Shown: in pieces, positions 1 to 12,315 of the stretch | How positions within the stretch are numbered: position 1 is the first letter of the stretch | Layout of the letters: the number at the start of each line of letters is the position of its first letter | From: Neofusicoccum parvum | Lineage: Eukaryota > Ascomycota > Dothideomycetes > Botryosphaeriales > Botryosphaeriaceae | Assembly: GCA_020912385.1 (NCBI GenBank) | Contig: CP087209.1 | Location: 2,542,001-2,606,000, forward strand | DNA length: 64,000 nt | Direction of reading: 5' to 3' | Position numbers and translations under genes: made by a program | The notes under the pieces: generated by a model | What the model was told of the DNA's origin: nothing | What the model saw: the letters and a program-made list of their open reading frames with translations, nothing else | The model's database searches: none

Positions 1-1
1 T

Positions 2-91
2 GGCGCCTTCTCGGACGGCGTGCGGACGGCAGTGCGCTCGAGGGTGGATGAGGGCAGCATTGACTTCATCGAGGAGGCGTTTACGTACTAA
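2..91 (+). CDS. C-terminal end of an unidentified protein (5' end outside window)
   Basis: The second reading frame is open from the left edge for 29 codons and stops with TAA at 89-91. The residues are mixed and charged, ending in FIEEAFTY, which looks like the natural end of a folded protein rather than random sequence. No start lies inside the window, so this is taken as the last exon of a gene beginning further left. The family cannot be recognised from so little. It could also be a chance open frame, because 29 codons is short. Confidence 0.45.
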   Translation, partial: GAFSDGVRTAVRSRVDEGSIDFIEEAFTY

Positions 92-1465
92 GAGAGCAAA
101 TCACTTTGCCCGCTGATGAGGAATGATGACTTGATGTTTCCTGATTTTGCAAAAAAGCGGAGGCAGCAGTTCGACGAAGTACGTGCGCGCACATTCGGTG
201 GATATTTCGGTGGCTGTGGATAATTGGTTGTTGCTGAGAGGCCGTCTTGGGCCCTTCTACAGGGGAGAAAAGTCATTGTTGCTGACCCAGTCTGTATATA
301 CACTTTTTTGGAATTCTTCTGCACATTTTCGCTTCTTCATGGGAACGGTGGCCATCGCTGCCTTCCCAGTCCCCACTCTTCCCCTCTACACCTTTTCGAT
401 AAGTTTATACACCCATTTTCTCCTAGCATGGCGCGGCGTTCATTTGTTTTTTCCTGTTCACACTTTCCTTTTTTTACTTTTCCAGCGTAGCATACCCCCA
501 GCAGCAGCACATCTGCTTCCAACCACCGAGAGAGAGCTCAGGGCGCGCGCCGCCCAAATAGAGACCAGGAAAGAAAAGAAAACCTCATTTGTATTCGCTC
601 TGCAGAAAACCTTTACTCCCGTGCATGGTGCATATTCGTCCCGAGATTGAGGTGGTGCGACCTTCCATGGAAGAGGGAACACAACCATATTGAAATCCTT
701 CGCGGCCCCAGCAGCCAGCGAGCAACCCGAGCACTCGGATTGGGAGACGAGCGTCCTGATAAGGCGTGCCTGCTCGCCCAAACGCAGCCGCTGATTGGCG
801 ATCCCGGCATATACCTGCGGCACGCCCTCAAACAGCCTGTAAGCGGGAAACAGGAGCTGCGTGCCAACCGGAAGAATTGCTGGCGGCCCGGAGAAACACG
901 GGTCGCCTTGCAACGACGTGAGAGCTGGCTGCGGTGGATGCTGGTGCCTCCGTTCCCGCCGCCGACTGCCGCTTTCTGCCTGGACGGAGGCACCGGAGGG
1001 TCGGGCCTTGCGACGAGCGAGCGTGGTGTCTGCGCCTGAACTTCGGTGGTTGGCTGCTGAGTCGAGGGGATTCTGGGTGCCTGGATGCTGCGAGTGTAGA
1101 TTGTTGGTCCTTGTCGCAGTCCTTCCTGGTGATAGTCACAGAGACGAAGACCATCATAGTCGCGCTGAAGGTACTGGTGCTAAACTACCTCTCTTAGTTT
1201 AGAAGCAAATAACTTGAAAAAGTAAGTAAGTCGTGCGAAGTTCATATGCCAAGGCTGTTAGGTATTTTGACAAAGATGAGCGAGGTCTTCACACGTCGCA
1301 GGGTTGGTTGCATCCGACCTATCACTGCCTCCAGTTGCGTTCATTGGCCAGGTCTTCCTCTGCCACTGCATGTCAGCTCGGCCAAGTCGAGACCCTCCAG
1401 CCCCGCAGCTTCTCAACAACCTCGCGCTTTTCGAACACTTTGCAGTCCAAGCCAAACCGGCCAAC
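92..1465. other. Intergenic region, no supported gene
   Basis: A pyrimidine-rich stretch with TATA-like and poly-T tracts (about 290-480) is followed by mixed GC-rich sequence. Open frames on both strands (the longest about 150 codons on the minus strand, 458-913) lack a recognisable domain and a good start. The last 200 bases are presumably the promoter and leader of the HET gene. Confidence 0.5.
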
Positions 1466-3235
1466 ATGACCCCGAACTCCTACTATCCGTACCAGCCTCT
1501 CGAGAGTGAAAGCCACATACGCCTGCTGAAGGTCACGAAGCGCGTCGATTCCCCGTCGCGGCGCGGGGGACTGCGACGCTGGTCATTCAGCCTTGTTCAC
1601 GTCTCACTCAACAACGCGCCGCCCTTTGAGACCGTTTCGTACGCTTGGGGGAATACAGCCAGACCCTTCAGCTTGCCCGTAGAGGACGCGAAGGATATCG
1701 CAATAACGAAAAGTGTCTTTGAGGCGCTTCCTTACTTGATTCAGAGATCCGAGACGGGCTTCCTCTGGCTGGATCAAATCTGCATCAACCAGGACAACAA
1801 GGATGAACGCGGCCACCAGGTGTCCTTGATGGGCAGGGTTTTCACAACCTCCCGCCGCACGATTGTCTAGCTCGGACTAGAAGACCGCCATATCGACGAA
1901 GTCAAGAAGCTCTTGGGACAGATGCAGTCTCTCTTTGAATCACGGGGGAACGCAGTACGGGAATACATCCGGGGTTGCTACGAGCCTCCCGACGTCTATC
2001 CCAGTGGACCCGCATACGAAGCAGCATTAGATAGCATCATCTGCCGGCCACTGTTTTCCCGGACATGGGTTGTGCAAGAGCTAACTTTGTCTCAATCGAT
2101 TGTAATGGTTGTAGGCAAAACAGAATTTAACTGGGACGCCATTTTTCTCCTGCTGGTCCCAGTTGTTTTTCGAAATAAATCGACTAATACAAAGCTCTCC
2201 TGGAACAGGGCTCTCAATCTACTCCTCCATCGGGAAACTTCCATTGTGTACCGCAACGAGAATCGAGTGTGGAGCCCTTTAGACCTTCTGTGCGCCATCA
2301 ACTCCTTTCATAGAGCCGAATTCTGTGCGACCGATCCCAAGGACACGATCTATGGCTACCTTGGCCTTTACATACCTTCTTCATTCAAACCCAGTTACAA
2401 CATCACCACAGCACAAGCGTATATGTGTTTCACAAGACACATGATTGAAGACACCCGTTCTCTCGACATTCTAGACTTTTGCGTTGGGGTTTTGCACAGC
2501 CCGACGACAGAGAATATCCCGTCTTGGATTCCCCACTGGATCATAGGCCGTGCCGAACGTTCGAACTTGGCGAATCATTATGGGAATGACAACTTGTGGC
2601 ATGCATCGAAACAAAGTCTTCACAAGAATCAAACAGCCAAAGTCACGGCTGATTCTACAGATAAGCTCCTTGTCCGGGGAAAAGTAATCAGTTCGATATC
2701 CACATTATGTCCCCCTTTTGCATTCGGAGTGCTGGAGATTCTCGCTAGTGTGCAAAACGCAATAGAGCAAGCGGGAGACTCCCTTGCCTTGGCTCAGGCT
2801 GACGTCGTGAGAGTTTTCATTGGGGCCAGATCATCCGGATATAAGCGTCCGCGCTCTTTGGAACACTACATTCGTGGTCTCGAAACCCTTTTGGGGCAGC
2901 GAAACAACGCCTTTCCGGACCAATCGGGGGAGATTGAGACACATAGACCTCACTCCGATCCTGAGTTCGCACTTGAGATAAAGGGTCTCTGTGATACTGC
3001 GGCGTTCAAAACTTTGCGGAGAACAACAGCAAGCAGCCTCGGACTGTTCCCTCGGCTCGCCGAGCCTGACGACAGCACTGCTGTGCTTCACGGATGTTCT
3101 GTTCCAGTCCTGATGCGGAAGGTTGGAGAGCCGCATACTTACAAGGTTGTTGGAGGTTGTTACGTCGAAGGCATCATGTATGGGGAAGCTTTTACGTGGG
3201 AGGAGGATGAGGCGGATGAGATAACCCTTGTTTGA
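1466..3235 (+). pseudogene. HET-domain (heterokaryon incompatibility) protein gene with one in-frame stop
   Basis: One reading frame runs 590 codons from ATG 1466 (context CCAACATGAC) to TGA 3233-3235 and is broken only by TAG at 1868-1870, codon 135. Both sides are clearly one HET protein. The first part has PFETVSYAWGN (about residues 52-62) and FLWLDQICINQDNKDERGHQ (about 99-118). After the stop come LGLE, then FSRTWVVQEL, DPKDTIYGYLGL, and the usual C-terminal pattern GGCYVEGIMYGEA. In HET proteins the motif at the break is normally V-W-L-G, so TAG stands where TGG (Trp) is expected; this is a single G-to-A change. HET proteins act in allorecognition and programmed cell death after hyphal fusion. 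A bona fide pseudogene, a strain-specific null allele or a sequencing error are all possible. An intron is unlikely because the protein reads continuously through the codon. Confidence 0.85.
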
Positions 3236-4108
3236 GAGCATCTTACCAGTGACCAACCAGCAAGCCATCACAAAGTTGAAAGGCATGTTCCATATTTGCA
3301 GCCAAGATGAACAGCAGAATGTTTCATCCTGAGATGGTTGGCCGGGCTTGTTTGTAAAATTGTCCTGGGTGGGTGATTGTTGCGCAAGCTGCACAACCTG
3401 TATCTGCGGCTTGGGCAGTGTAGCAGCTGTTCATCATAGCAAATGTTATGGTGTTGTCTTCTGTGAACGGAGCTAAGCGTGCCTTACTTCCTTGCAACTG
3501 TCTGAGGGCGTGTAGTGGCTCTGACGGGGCCAGATGGCTTGCAGTCACTTCAAAATTCAAGATGGACATGCAGACTATAAACCTCAAAGTCCGTCAAGAA
3601 ACATGTAGGAATATCTGGAAAAACGCATGGCGATGTGGTTCGTGTGACGCTTCTGGAATGGCGGAAATGGGGTGTTCAGGGTGCTTCCGCAGTTGACGGC
3701 GCATGTAGAAAGAATATGCTTTGAGACGTAATGTATGAGCAACAAAAACGGGCCGCGCCTGTACCACCGAGCTGGATTGTACTGGAAGATGCGGCGTAGA
3801 ATGGGCTGCTTCCCCGCGCCTGTCAGGGATGGCGTCACGTCTGGGGGCGTCCTGTTGCCACGACGCCGACGGAACCGTGAATACAGAAGTCGTTTGCACG
3901 GGCATTCGCCCGCCTTCTCCGCCGCTCGATTGACCCAACATTTGACACCAACAAGCGGTGCTAAACTCAGCACGCGCAATACCCTCCAACCAGCAACGCA
4001 CCTCCGCCCCGCCATCGCGTACACACGACCATCCACAACCCTACACTCCTACTAAGTTACAAAGGCATCCGGCACCATTTCTGACCGCACGCCCACTCCA
4101 CTGCGAAA
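3236..4108. other. Intergenic region, nothing recognised
   Basis: This holds the 3' flank of the HET gene and the leader of the next plus-strand gene. The last 150 bases before ATG 4109 are C/A-rich with many ACACC and CCAAC runs, typical of fungal 5' untranslated leaders. No coding frame is supported. Confidence 0.5.
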
Positions 4109-7007
4109 ATGACGGACGGTCGACCCGCTACCGCGCCCACACCGACGCCAGCGCCACAACGCCGCGAGACGCGCGCCGCGGCTCGTCGCGAAGGCGAACC
4201 TGAATTCCAGCTTCCTTTCCACGGACCGAGGCTCATGGAGCTCTGGGAAAGGCAGCTCGGCCTGCGCGCGAAGGACATCCTGAGGTGGATTGAGTGCGAC
4301 GAAGTCAAGCAGTACCTCTTGTACTGGGTATGGGTCTTCTTCTCAGTGCTTCGCCATGCGTTCAACCGCGGATACAAGGACGAAATCAACAGGCTCGCCC
4401 AGCAAGTCTTTGAGCGGCAGGGAGAGACGTTAAGCCCAGACTCCGACCGGGTATGGTAAGTACTCCACGCAACCCACTTCCCGCGCATGTCCGACAAGTG
4501 AACTCACTGTTGTGTCTCGCAGGATCATGATGCGGAAGAGACTCATTGACCATGCTGCGGATGCGATGAAGGTGCCGTTCGCAGAGCGCACAGCAAGGCT
4601 GAACGAGCGGGCACAGTCGATGGTCAACAGGGACAACGCATCTTTCCACGACGTTTGGACCACAGTCTCCCTCAAATTGGTCACTCTCGGATCGAACGAC
4701 ATGGGCGTGACCAAGCCGTTCTATGGCAAAGACAGCGACACTACGACCTGCCGCTCGGTGGTCTTTGAGCTTCTCAAATCCTTAATGGACGAGCTGGACT
4801 TCCGTCATCCGAGGCAGAAGTACTTCGAAAACCTCTTGAACTTGCGCTGCTATCCGTTGGGAGATGGCTCCAGCACCTTGCTTCCTTTCAAAGCGCGGCT
4901 TTTGGTTGATTTCTGGGAGTTTGCAATGCCCAATGGCCCCGACTCTCAGCAAATACTCCCATGGATCCACGCAGAATACGTGGTCGACCACGTGTGCACT
5001 TTCTTGGTTAACTTTTCTCCCCATCGGGCGCCGAGCTTCATCGCAGCAATGCAAGACCAGGTAACAGATGAAACGATCACGGGAAACCAAGAGGACGAAC
5101 CAAGCTGGGACACCGTGCAGATGCACATGGGGAACTGCTTCCGCGACATGTACAGAGCTGGGATCCGGAGGTGGGCGGACGTCACTGCCGGACATCTCGA
5201 GAGCCTTCAGCAATTCCGTCCCTGGATGCAGCCGTGGTTCGCTGCGGTCTTCGCTCTGTGCGCGGAGGGATCAACGCATATGGCCCTGGACCGGCCGTTC
5301 TACAACATGAATTTGGGGGAGGAGAAGTGCGCTGATGTCTGCTTCCACCTTCTGAGGAAAGCGTACCGAAACGTCGTGTTGAGTCGGGAGAACGGATACT
5401 GGGTCAGGGCTCTTAGGAAGAGAGCACCCGAAGAAGCCGCGCAGTGGGCTTCTCTGCAAGGGAGCACCGGGGATGATCCCTTTGAGGCGAACTGCCCGGA
5501 GAGGGGTGTGCAAACCACAACCCAGGAATCATCATCTCAGGTGTCCACCCTCTCTGACCCTCCTGGTAGCACGGACCTTCGCAACGATGAAGTAGCGCAT
5601 GCTCGCTATATGGAAGACATCCGCGCCGACCAACGTATGCTTACTGCGCCCTCCGACAGTTCTACGGGTTCTCACATCGATGTAGCCCCGATGGAGGAGC
5701 GGCTGGCGCTACAGAAGCAGGCTTCCAAGTCAAGGAAGAGGCCACGCGCTGTCGCAGATGAAGGTGTTGCGCAGCCTTCTGGTGCTGCCGCCGGTGGCCA
5801 CAAACGCCGCAGGAAGGATGCTCCCACAACTAAAACAATTGCGCAACCGGATGCTGCATCTACAGCACCGCAACAGCCACAAAGCCTCATTCTCGTGTTG
5901 AAAATCCCAGCACTCCAGCTCCACAACAAGAAACGTGCTCGAACTGAAAGCGAGGAGGAGAGCGCCGAAGCCTCGTCTGCAGTTCCCGCGAAGCGCGCCA
6001 GGATATTACCTGCTGCTACCTTGCCCTCGGCTCAGCAGACGGGAGACATCGTCACCGGTGCAGCTCGGGATGCAGCAGCAGCAACCAGACGTCCACATCG
6101 GAACTTGGCTCGTGCCCGCAAAACACCTCGCACACCACCACTTCATCAAGCAACGTCGGACAGTGCCTACAGCCCCACGGTGGGTGGCAGCATCACTACA
6201 GCCAGTGGTGCATATATGCCCTCTTGTATGCCTATAGATCAACAGCAACACCAGAGTTTCACCCGGCAGGACGGTGTGAGCTCACCTCCAGCAGGACCAG
6301 TTACCCCCGATCGAGCCCCTCGGGCTGGAATGTTCACCATGGAGTCTATTCCTTCTCAAATCAGATCAACCCTCACCTCGTCGTATACACCCCATTCCCC
6401 AGATCTCAGCGGGTTTGGTTCAAATTCTACTACATCCACCCAGAGTGACGACCTATCTCAGGTAAATCCAGAACTCACCCAAAGCCCGGCTCGAGTACAT
6501 AACCCGGCCATGGCTCTGGAAAACCAGCTTGGTATTACTCAAGCCAACCTGCAGCAAGAAAACAACCCGTACAGGACCAACCGTCTCGTTTTCAATCCAG
6601 AAAACGGGCCTGCTATCGCCCAGACTATCCCGCCTATCTATGAACAGACCAACCAACTCGCAGCTACGATCGCGCAGCCTCCACAGTGGGGCTCATCCGC
6701 GGCGCACCGCCTCGCCTTCCTCTACCATACGGAGCGCGAGAATAGCCTTCGACTGCAACAGCAAGTCGACGAGCAGAGCCGCATCATAGCGCACCAGAAC
6801 GAGAGGATCCGGGTGTTGATGGTGCAGGACGCTGTGAGCAGGTTGCAGGATCAGACCACTGGGCAGCAGCAGCACCACCACGGCTGTGAATTCGAACCCG
6901 CCATGCATCAGGCCGCCAGGGATTACCTAGAGTTCCAGCAGGGGTTGGATGAGCTGGTTCGGCAGCAGCGGGAGAGATTGCGGGTTCAGCAGCAGGCCCA
7001 ACAATAG
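4109..7007 (+). CDS. Uncharacterised 943-residue protein with internal repeat and nuclear-type tail
   Basis: Two exons, 4109-4455 and 4523-7007; the 67-nt intron has GTAAGT at 4456 and CGCAG at 4522. Splicing rebuilds a Trp codon and gives 943 residues. I do not recognise the family. Residues about 30-417 look folded, rich in Trp, Phe and Leu, and contain a motif twice: TKPFY...C..VVF.LLKS (about 179-204) and DRPFY...C.DVCF.LLRK (about 371-396). The rest is low-complexity Ser/Thr/Pro/Gln sequence with basic clusters resembling nuclear signals (KSRKRPR, HKRRRKD at about 515-550). A Gln-rich probable coiled coil lies near the C-terminus, and the protein ends in Gln-rich sequence. A nuclear regulatory or scaffold role is plausible but is only inference. 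The start follows a C/A-rich leader and there is no upstream in-frame alternative. Confidence 0.85.
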
Positions 7008-7770
7008 CTCCAGCAATCCCACTTTGACGAGGACCGTTGCTCAATTCAGTCACATCAGCCTGATCCCCAAAAAGCTCTCATGCACCGGTTAGATATGGTC
7101 TCGACGCTTTACTTCCCATAGCTGCTCTTCTCCATCATTATAGGGAATGGAGGGGTGCCCAGGCATGCTTGTCAGTTACTTTTTTCATTTGGTTTCTTTG
7201 GTTTTTCAAGGAGCACTTGGACCTCAATGTTCGTCTACTCTTTGCCCTTCTCTCGTGGATTTCTTTGGCGTCAGCTTAAGCCTTTTCCAGTTCTCTTTCT
7301 CCGCTCTGCTGTTTCTTTCTTTCGGCGAATCACTGTAGCAATTTTCTCGAAGCAAGGACGAGCTTCTTTCCGTGGCGGTCCCATGGTGGTTCCAAAAAGA
7401 GCAGTCTGGGAGCCGCCTCGGCCTCTTCCTTACACTGCCGTGTTCTTCAGGTTATGACAGTGGTTTACGCTGCAGGTCCCTTTGCTTCTTTCTTCTTTCT
7501 TTTTTTTTTTTTTCATATCGTGAGTCTGAAGGATGGCGTAAAAGACAAACAAGACAGGGCAGACTGCTTTACATTCTTCCTCCCTTCCTCTTATCAGTAG
7601 AACAAGTGGCTTAGCAGATACAGAGTCAATTGTAAACCTTCAAACCCCTAGTGATAGAATCTCGGTCTCTCTCTTTCTCTTTCTATTTTTCGTCTACAAC
7701 GACCAAAAGGAGGAATACTCACAAATCTCTTTGCATGCAGTGAAGCACGCATCTCATTTCCCCCTTCTCT
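7008..7770. other. Convergent intergenic region with T-rich tracts
   Basis: This lies between the 3' ends of convergent genes. It is pyrimidine-rich, with long T runs near 7490-7515 and CTCTTTCTCTTTC near 7665-7685, as expected for untranslated 3' sequence. No coding frame is supported. Confidence 0.5.
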
Positions 7771-8917
7771 TCATCTCTTCTCGCCCAACGGCACGTCCAA
7801 CCCATGCGTGCCCTTATAATCGCTGGGCTCATGCCTCACCCATCCCTCCAGCACCTCCCCCTTAACCTCATCCGCAATTGCCCAAACCTCGACCTTGATC
7901 GGCCTGCACGTCTCCTTCATCTTCCGGGCGCCCTCGCCCTCCTCGGTCTCGCCGTCCCTCACCCCGACCCAACCCCACTCGCTCAAATCGCCGCCTGGGC
8001 AGGTGCTCAGCGCGCACAGCAGGTCCTGCTCGGCGAAGAACTCGATGTAGTCGTCGGGCTGCGACGGCGACGCCTCCATGAAGTACCGGCCCTTCTCGTC
8101 GAGGCCGGTGACCTGGAAGACGTTCAGGACGTCGTGGACGTCCGACTCGGCGAGGCCGTGGGGCAGGACGGCGCGGACGAGGTTGGAGTGGCAGTGGTAG
8201 TTGTAGGTGCGGCCGGAGAGCATGCGGTTGACTGCGGTCGTACCCGGCCCACGATCAGCCTCCCATTTTCCGCCTTCACGGATCCACCACATCACGTTCT
8301 CTGCATCAAAACCTTCTCTTTTCCCCTCCCACCTCGCGAGACCACCACGAAAAAAAAAACTCACCGTAAGGATCGCACCTCGTCCCCAGCAAATCATGAC
8401 ACCTCCCGCCCCACCTGCTCCTCCCCTTCTCCTCCCCGCCCTTCACCCCCCACACCCCCCTCCCCTCCCTCCCCAGCGTGTCGGCCACGATCCCGCACAG
8501 CGGCCGCATGTACGGCAGCACGCTCCACAGGCGGTCGCCGGTGCTCACGTGGCTGGCGTGCAGCTGGCGGGTGCGGCTGGCCCAGAAGCGCTCGCGCGGG
8601 TTGGCGGCGTGCCAGACGTTCAGGTCGCCGACCTGCGGGCCCTGCGGCGTCGAGAGCCGGAAGACGCTGCCGGCCGGGACGTGCCAGCTGGTGGTCGCGT
8701 TGGCCACGGGCTTGGAAGATTGGAGGAATTTGAATGCTTACGCTGCGCCGCTGCGTGGCGGGATCACGACGGTGCTGAGCGGCACCCGCGCGTGGGGGGT
8801 CGAGGCCGTGGCCGCGACGCGCGCGTACAGCGCGGTCGGCGGGTGCAGGATGCTGCCCGGCGAGGGGAGGTAGGCCGGGACCGGCGGCGTGTCGGAGGAT
8901 TTGTAGGGGGTCGTCAT
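7771..8917 (-). CDS. DUF1989 (urea carboxylase-associated type) protein
   Basis: Three exons on the minus strand: 8917-8742, 8687-8365 and 8231-7771 (introns of 54 and 133 nt, GTAAGC...CAG and GTGAGT...CAG), giving 319 residues. Splicing rebuilds the family signatures: IPPRSGAAWHVPAG then GPQVGDLNVWHA in the first part, and GTRCDPY joined to VNRMLSGRTYNYHCHSNL across intron 2. DLLCALSTCPGGD follows near the C-terminus. This matches the DUF1989 family, which in bacteria is encoded beside urea carboxylase; the conserved His, Cys and Asp residues suggest metal binding. The fungal role is unknown. ATG 8917 is chosen because the in-frame codon 15 nt further upstream is GTG. Residues between the Asp-Thr-Leu-Gly and His-Asp motifs include a Gly/Arg/Glu-rich insertion that could be a lineage-specific loop. 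Confidence 0.85.
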
Positions 8918-9543
8918 GGTGATGGCGGTCACGACGGAGGGGAGAACAACAGTTAATGGTGCTGCGGGGTGGTTGAGACAAGACGACGCGGTGCTTTTTA
9001 TGCCGGTGGGTTCGGGATGTCAATGGCGTTGCCGGTGGGAGGCCGGTGGCTCCACTAGATGGTCCTCGTCTGGGCGCTGACGATGGCGCGAGACGTGATG
9101 CTGTGAGGCGAGATGAGATCGGCTTCGCAACGCGATCAGTCCGCTATCAAGTCGTTGCCGCCGCTTCCGCCTCGTCGTGCGGGGCCCGGCCCGAATCGAC
9201 AGCACTGTGCAGCCATGCCGAAGGTTAATGGGACTTCAACTCCACGCAAGGGTGCGGCACGTACACTACTAAACTGTATTTATTGTCGTTGCCATTTATT
9301 CTCCTCTGGAGAAAGTACCTAGAAAACTTCCAAGCAGTCATGTACTCATGATCCCGTTATCCGTCCGTATATCCATCATCCGTCAAGAAATTGAAAAGAC
9401 TCATCCTCCAACGCCTGGGCTTCTACCAATAAATGCCAATGCAGGAACAACGCCTAAGAACTTTTGTCCGTCATCACATGTCGTCCAGACTCCGCTTCAT
9501 CTCTTTACAACTGCCCGTTTCCTCTTCTCCGCCTTGCACCAAT
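8918..9543. other. Intergenic region between two minus-strand genes
   Basis: It contains the promoter of the DUF1989 gene and the 3' flank of the Hsp104 gene. The half nearest Hsp104 (9280-9540) is AT-richer and T/C-rich. No coding frame is supported. Confidence 0.5.
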
Positions 9544-12315
9544 TTAATCGTACAAGTCCATGTCTCCCTCATCCTCCAGCTCCTGCACCGCGTCTTCCTC
9601 GTCATACATCTCGTCATCATCCTCGAGGTCCGAGTCGCCGTGGTTCGGTAGCACCATGATGTGCCCGTTCTCCAGCACCACCCGAGCCTGCTCGCCGTCG
9701 CGGATGCTGCCGCGCAGGATGAGAACGGCGAGCCGGTTGAGGACCTCCTTCTCGATGAGCCGGGCAAGAGGTCTGGCGCCGTATGCGGGACTGTAACCTG
9801 CGGATCCAAGGTAGTCGCGGACCTCCGTGGTCATGCTGATCTCGACGTTGCGGCCATTCTGAGCAAGACGTTTCTGAACCTCTGCAACACGAAGATCCAC
9901 GATCCTTCTAATCTCGCGCTTGGTGAGACGGTTGAAGATGACGATGCTGGAGATACGGTTGAGGAATTCAGGCAGGAAATAGTTGCGCAGCGCGCCCATC
10001 ACCATTTCCTTCGTGGTCGGGTCAATGCGTCCGTCGGGTGCGTTGGGCCGGGCCAGGTACTCGGCCCCCAGGTTGGACGTCATGACGACGATGCAGTTGC
10101 GTGCGTCGACAATGCGACCTTGGCCGTCGGTGATGCGGCCGTCATCCATGAGTTGCAGAAGAACCGTCAGTACCTCCTTGGCTGCCTTCTCGACCTCGTC
10201 GAAGAGCAGGATCGAGAATGGACGGCGCCGGAGCGACTCAGTCAGCTGGCCGCCGGCGTCGTGCCCAACATAACCGGGCGGTGCACCGATCATGCGGGAT
10301 AGAGAGTGCCGCTCCTGGTATTCGGACATATCGAACCTGATCATGGCCTTCGCGTCGTCGAAAAGGAACTCGGCAAGAGCCTTCGTAAGCAGTGTCTTAC
10401 CGGTACCCGAAGGACCACAGAACAGGAAACTGGGCGGCTGGTTCGGGTTCGCAAGACCGGACCGCTGCAGACGGATGGCGTTGGCGACAGATGTGACGGC
10501 CTCCTTCTGGCCGATGACAATATTGCCGAGACGCTTCTCCATGTTGAGCAGCTTTTCCTTCTCAGTGGTTTTGAGGCGAGTGACCGGAATACCGGTCCAC
10601 CGGGCCACGATGTCTTGAATTTGCTCAGGGCCGACGGAATCCGTGAGGAGAGATTGTGTGTCGCCGTCCGTGGACTTGTACATCTCCGCATCGGCCTTTG
10701 CCTTTGCCTGCTCCAACTTGGCGATGCGCTGTTCAACGTCCGGAATGGCATAGTACTGGAGATCTGAAGCGGTCGAGAGGTCGCCGATACGTTCGGCCTC
10801 TGCACGCTTGACCTTGAGTTGGTCGAGTTTGATCTTGGCCTCTTGGATCTCCTTGCCACGCTCCTTTTCGCTCTCGTACTTCTCGCGCAGCGGCTTGAGC
10901 TCTTCCTCGACATTGGCAGCTTCAGCCTTCGCTTCGCGGAGACGGGCTTGGGCTGCCTCGTCCTTCTCGCGCTCGAGAGCGTGAATTTCGATCTGGAGTT
11001 GACGGAGCTTGCGTTCCAAGTTGTCGAGAGCTTCAGGTTGAGACTCCCGGGTCACTCTGACAGCTGCTGCGGCTTCATCGATCAGGTCGACAGCCGAGTC
11101 AGGCAGACGACGCTGAGTGAGGTACCGCGCAGCAAGCGATGCAGCGCTGACAATGGCTCCATCGAGGATCGTAACACCGTGGTGCGTCTCGTACCTCTCC
11201 TTCAAGCCACGGAGAATGGAGATGGTCTCGGGAATGGAAGGCTCCTTGACCAGAACTTGCTGGAAACGACGCTCGAAAGCCTGGTCCTTTTCTATGTACT
11301 TCCTGTACTCGCCAAGAGTCGTTGCGCCAATGCAGTGCAACTGGCCACGAGCGAGCATAGGCTTGAGCAGGTTGGCAGCGTCCATTCCACCCTCGCCGCT
11401 AGATCCAGCGCCCATGAGCAGGTGGATCTCGTCGACGAACAGGACAATCATCTCCTTCGAGTCCTCAATCTCCTTCAAGACGCCCTTCATGCGCTCCTCG
11501 AATTCTCCGCGGTACTTGCTGCCGGCGACCAGAGCGCCGACATCCAGGGAGAGCAGCTTGCACGCAGCCAGGTTGGCCGGCACATCTGCGTTGACGATTC
11601 GGAGAGCCAGACCCTCGACGACCGTGGTCTTACCGACACCTGGCTCACCAATGAGGACCGGGTTGTTCTTGGTGCGTCTGGAGAGAATTCGGATGACTCG
11701 TCTTATCTCCTCCTCACGACCGATGACAGGATCGATCTTGCCCTCTCTTGCCATGGACGTCATGTCGATTGTAAATTTCTTGAGGTTCTCGTTCTCCTCC
11801 TCCGCATCGGCCGTCTTCGAATCTACCCTCTTCGAGCCTCTGATCTGCTGGATCGCCTCGTCGACAAGCTTGGGCTTGGGAATGTTCGCCTCTGCCAGGC
11901 ATCGTTGTATTGTGCTTTCCTGAGCGAGCGCTTGGATCAGGTGGTCGACGGCGACGTAGCTGTCCTTCTGTGTCTTCTGCAGCTCGTTTGCGGACCTGAG
12001 GACTTTCGAGAAGGACGGCGACAGAGAAATGTGGTCTGGTGGCGGGTCTTGGCTCGGCAGCCGGACGAGACCCTTCTTCAGGGCTCGATCCAGCAGTTGC
12101 GGGTCGCCATGCGCGCGCTCCACCACCTGGCGGAAGAGGGGAGTGGGATCGCCGGGGCCGTTTTGCTGGTCCTTGGATAGATCGGCAGGAGGGTCGATGA
12201 GGGCGACGGCGAGGTGGAGGGGCAGTAGTTGCGAGTGAGCGTACTGTTGCGCGAGCTCTTGTGCGTCATTCAGGGCCTTGGAGGCCCTGTCGGTAAATTG
12301 CATGCCAGAAGTCAT
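9544..12315 (-). CDS. hsp104: Hsp104/ClpB-type protein disaggregase
   Basis: A single uninterrupted frame of 923 residues starts at ATG 12315. It is a full-length class I Clp/Hsp100 AAA+ ATPase. The N-terminal Clp repeat domain spans about 1-155. AAA1 has Walker A GEPGVGKT (223-230) and Walker B VLFVDE (291-296). The coiled-coil middle domain is about 415-545 and is characteristic of ClpB/Hsp104. AAA2 has Walker A GPSGTGKT (634-641) and LLFDEVEKA. Known family role: with Hsp70/Hsp40 it threads aggregated proteins through a hexameric ring and confers thermotolerance; in yeast it also severs prions. The C-terminus is a long acidic tail ending DMDLYD, as in cytosolic fungal Hsp104, and there is no mitochondrial presequence. 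A heat-shock element lies about 260 bp upstream. The intronless structure suits a gene expressed during heat stress, when splicing is impaired (inference). Confidence 0.97.
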   Translation of the reverse strand: MTSGMQFTDRASKALNDAQELAQQYAHSQLLPLHLAVALIDPPADLSKDQQNGPGDPTPLFRQVVERAHGDPQLLDRALKKGLVRLPSQDPPPDHISLSPSFSKVLRSANELQKTQKDSYVAVDHLIQALAQESTIQRCLAEANIPKPKLVDEAIQQIRGSKRVDSKTADAEEENENLKKFTIDMTSMAREGKIDPVIGREEEIRRVIRILSRRTKNNPVLIGEPGVGKTTVVEGLALRIVNADVPANLAACKLLSLDVGALVAGSKYRGEFEERMKGVLKEIEDSKEMIVLFVDEIHLLMGAGSSGEGGMDAANLLKPMLARGQLHCIGATTLGEYRKYIEKDQAFERRFQQVLVKEPSIPETISILRGLKERYETHHGVTILDGAIVSAASLAARYLTQRRLPDSAVDLIDEAAAAVRVTRESQPEALDNLERKLRQLQIEIHALEREKDEAAQARLREAKAEAANVEEELKPLREKYESEKERGKEIQEAKIKLDQLKVKRAEAERIGDLSTASDLQYYAIPDVEQRIAKLEQAKAKADAEMYKSTDGDTQSLLTDSVGPEQIQDIVARWTGIPVTRLKTTEKEKLLNMEKRLGNIVIGQKEAVTSVANAIRLQRSGLANPNQPPSFLFCGPSGTGKTLLTKALAEFLFDDAKAMIRFDMSEYQERHSLSRMIGAPPGYVGHDAGGQLTESLRRRPFSILLFDEVEKAAKEVLTVLLQLMDDGRITDGQGRIVDARNCIVVMTSNLGAEYLARPNAPDGRIDPTTKEMVMGALRNYFLPEFLNRISSIVIFNRLTKREIRRIVDLRVAEVQKRLAQNGRNVEISMTTEVRDYLGSAGYSPAYGARPLARLIEKEVLNRLAVLILRGSIRDGEQARVVLENGHIMVLPNHGDSDLEDDDEMYDEEDAVQELEDEGDMDLYD

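Noticed and set aside
458..913. Minus-strand 151-codon ORF
   Set aside because: No domain and no good start codon; it overlaps unrelated frames on the other strand.
1862..1885. The HET stop codon hidden in an intron
   Set aside because: GT...AG pairs around it are under 20 nt apart and the protein reads on in the same frame across the TAG, so an intron is not needed.
8688..8741. 31-nt intron using the nearer AG at 8711-8712
   Set aside because: Too short for a fungal spliceosomal intron; the 54-nt version restores the DUF1989 motif exactly.
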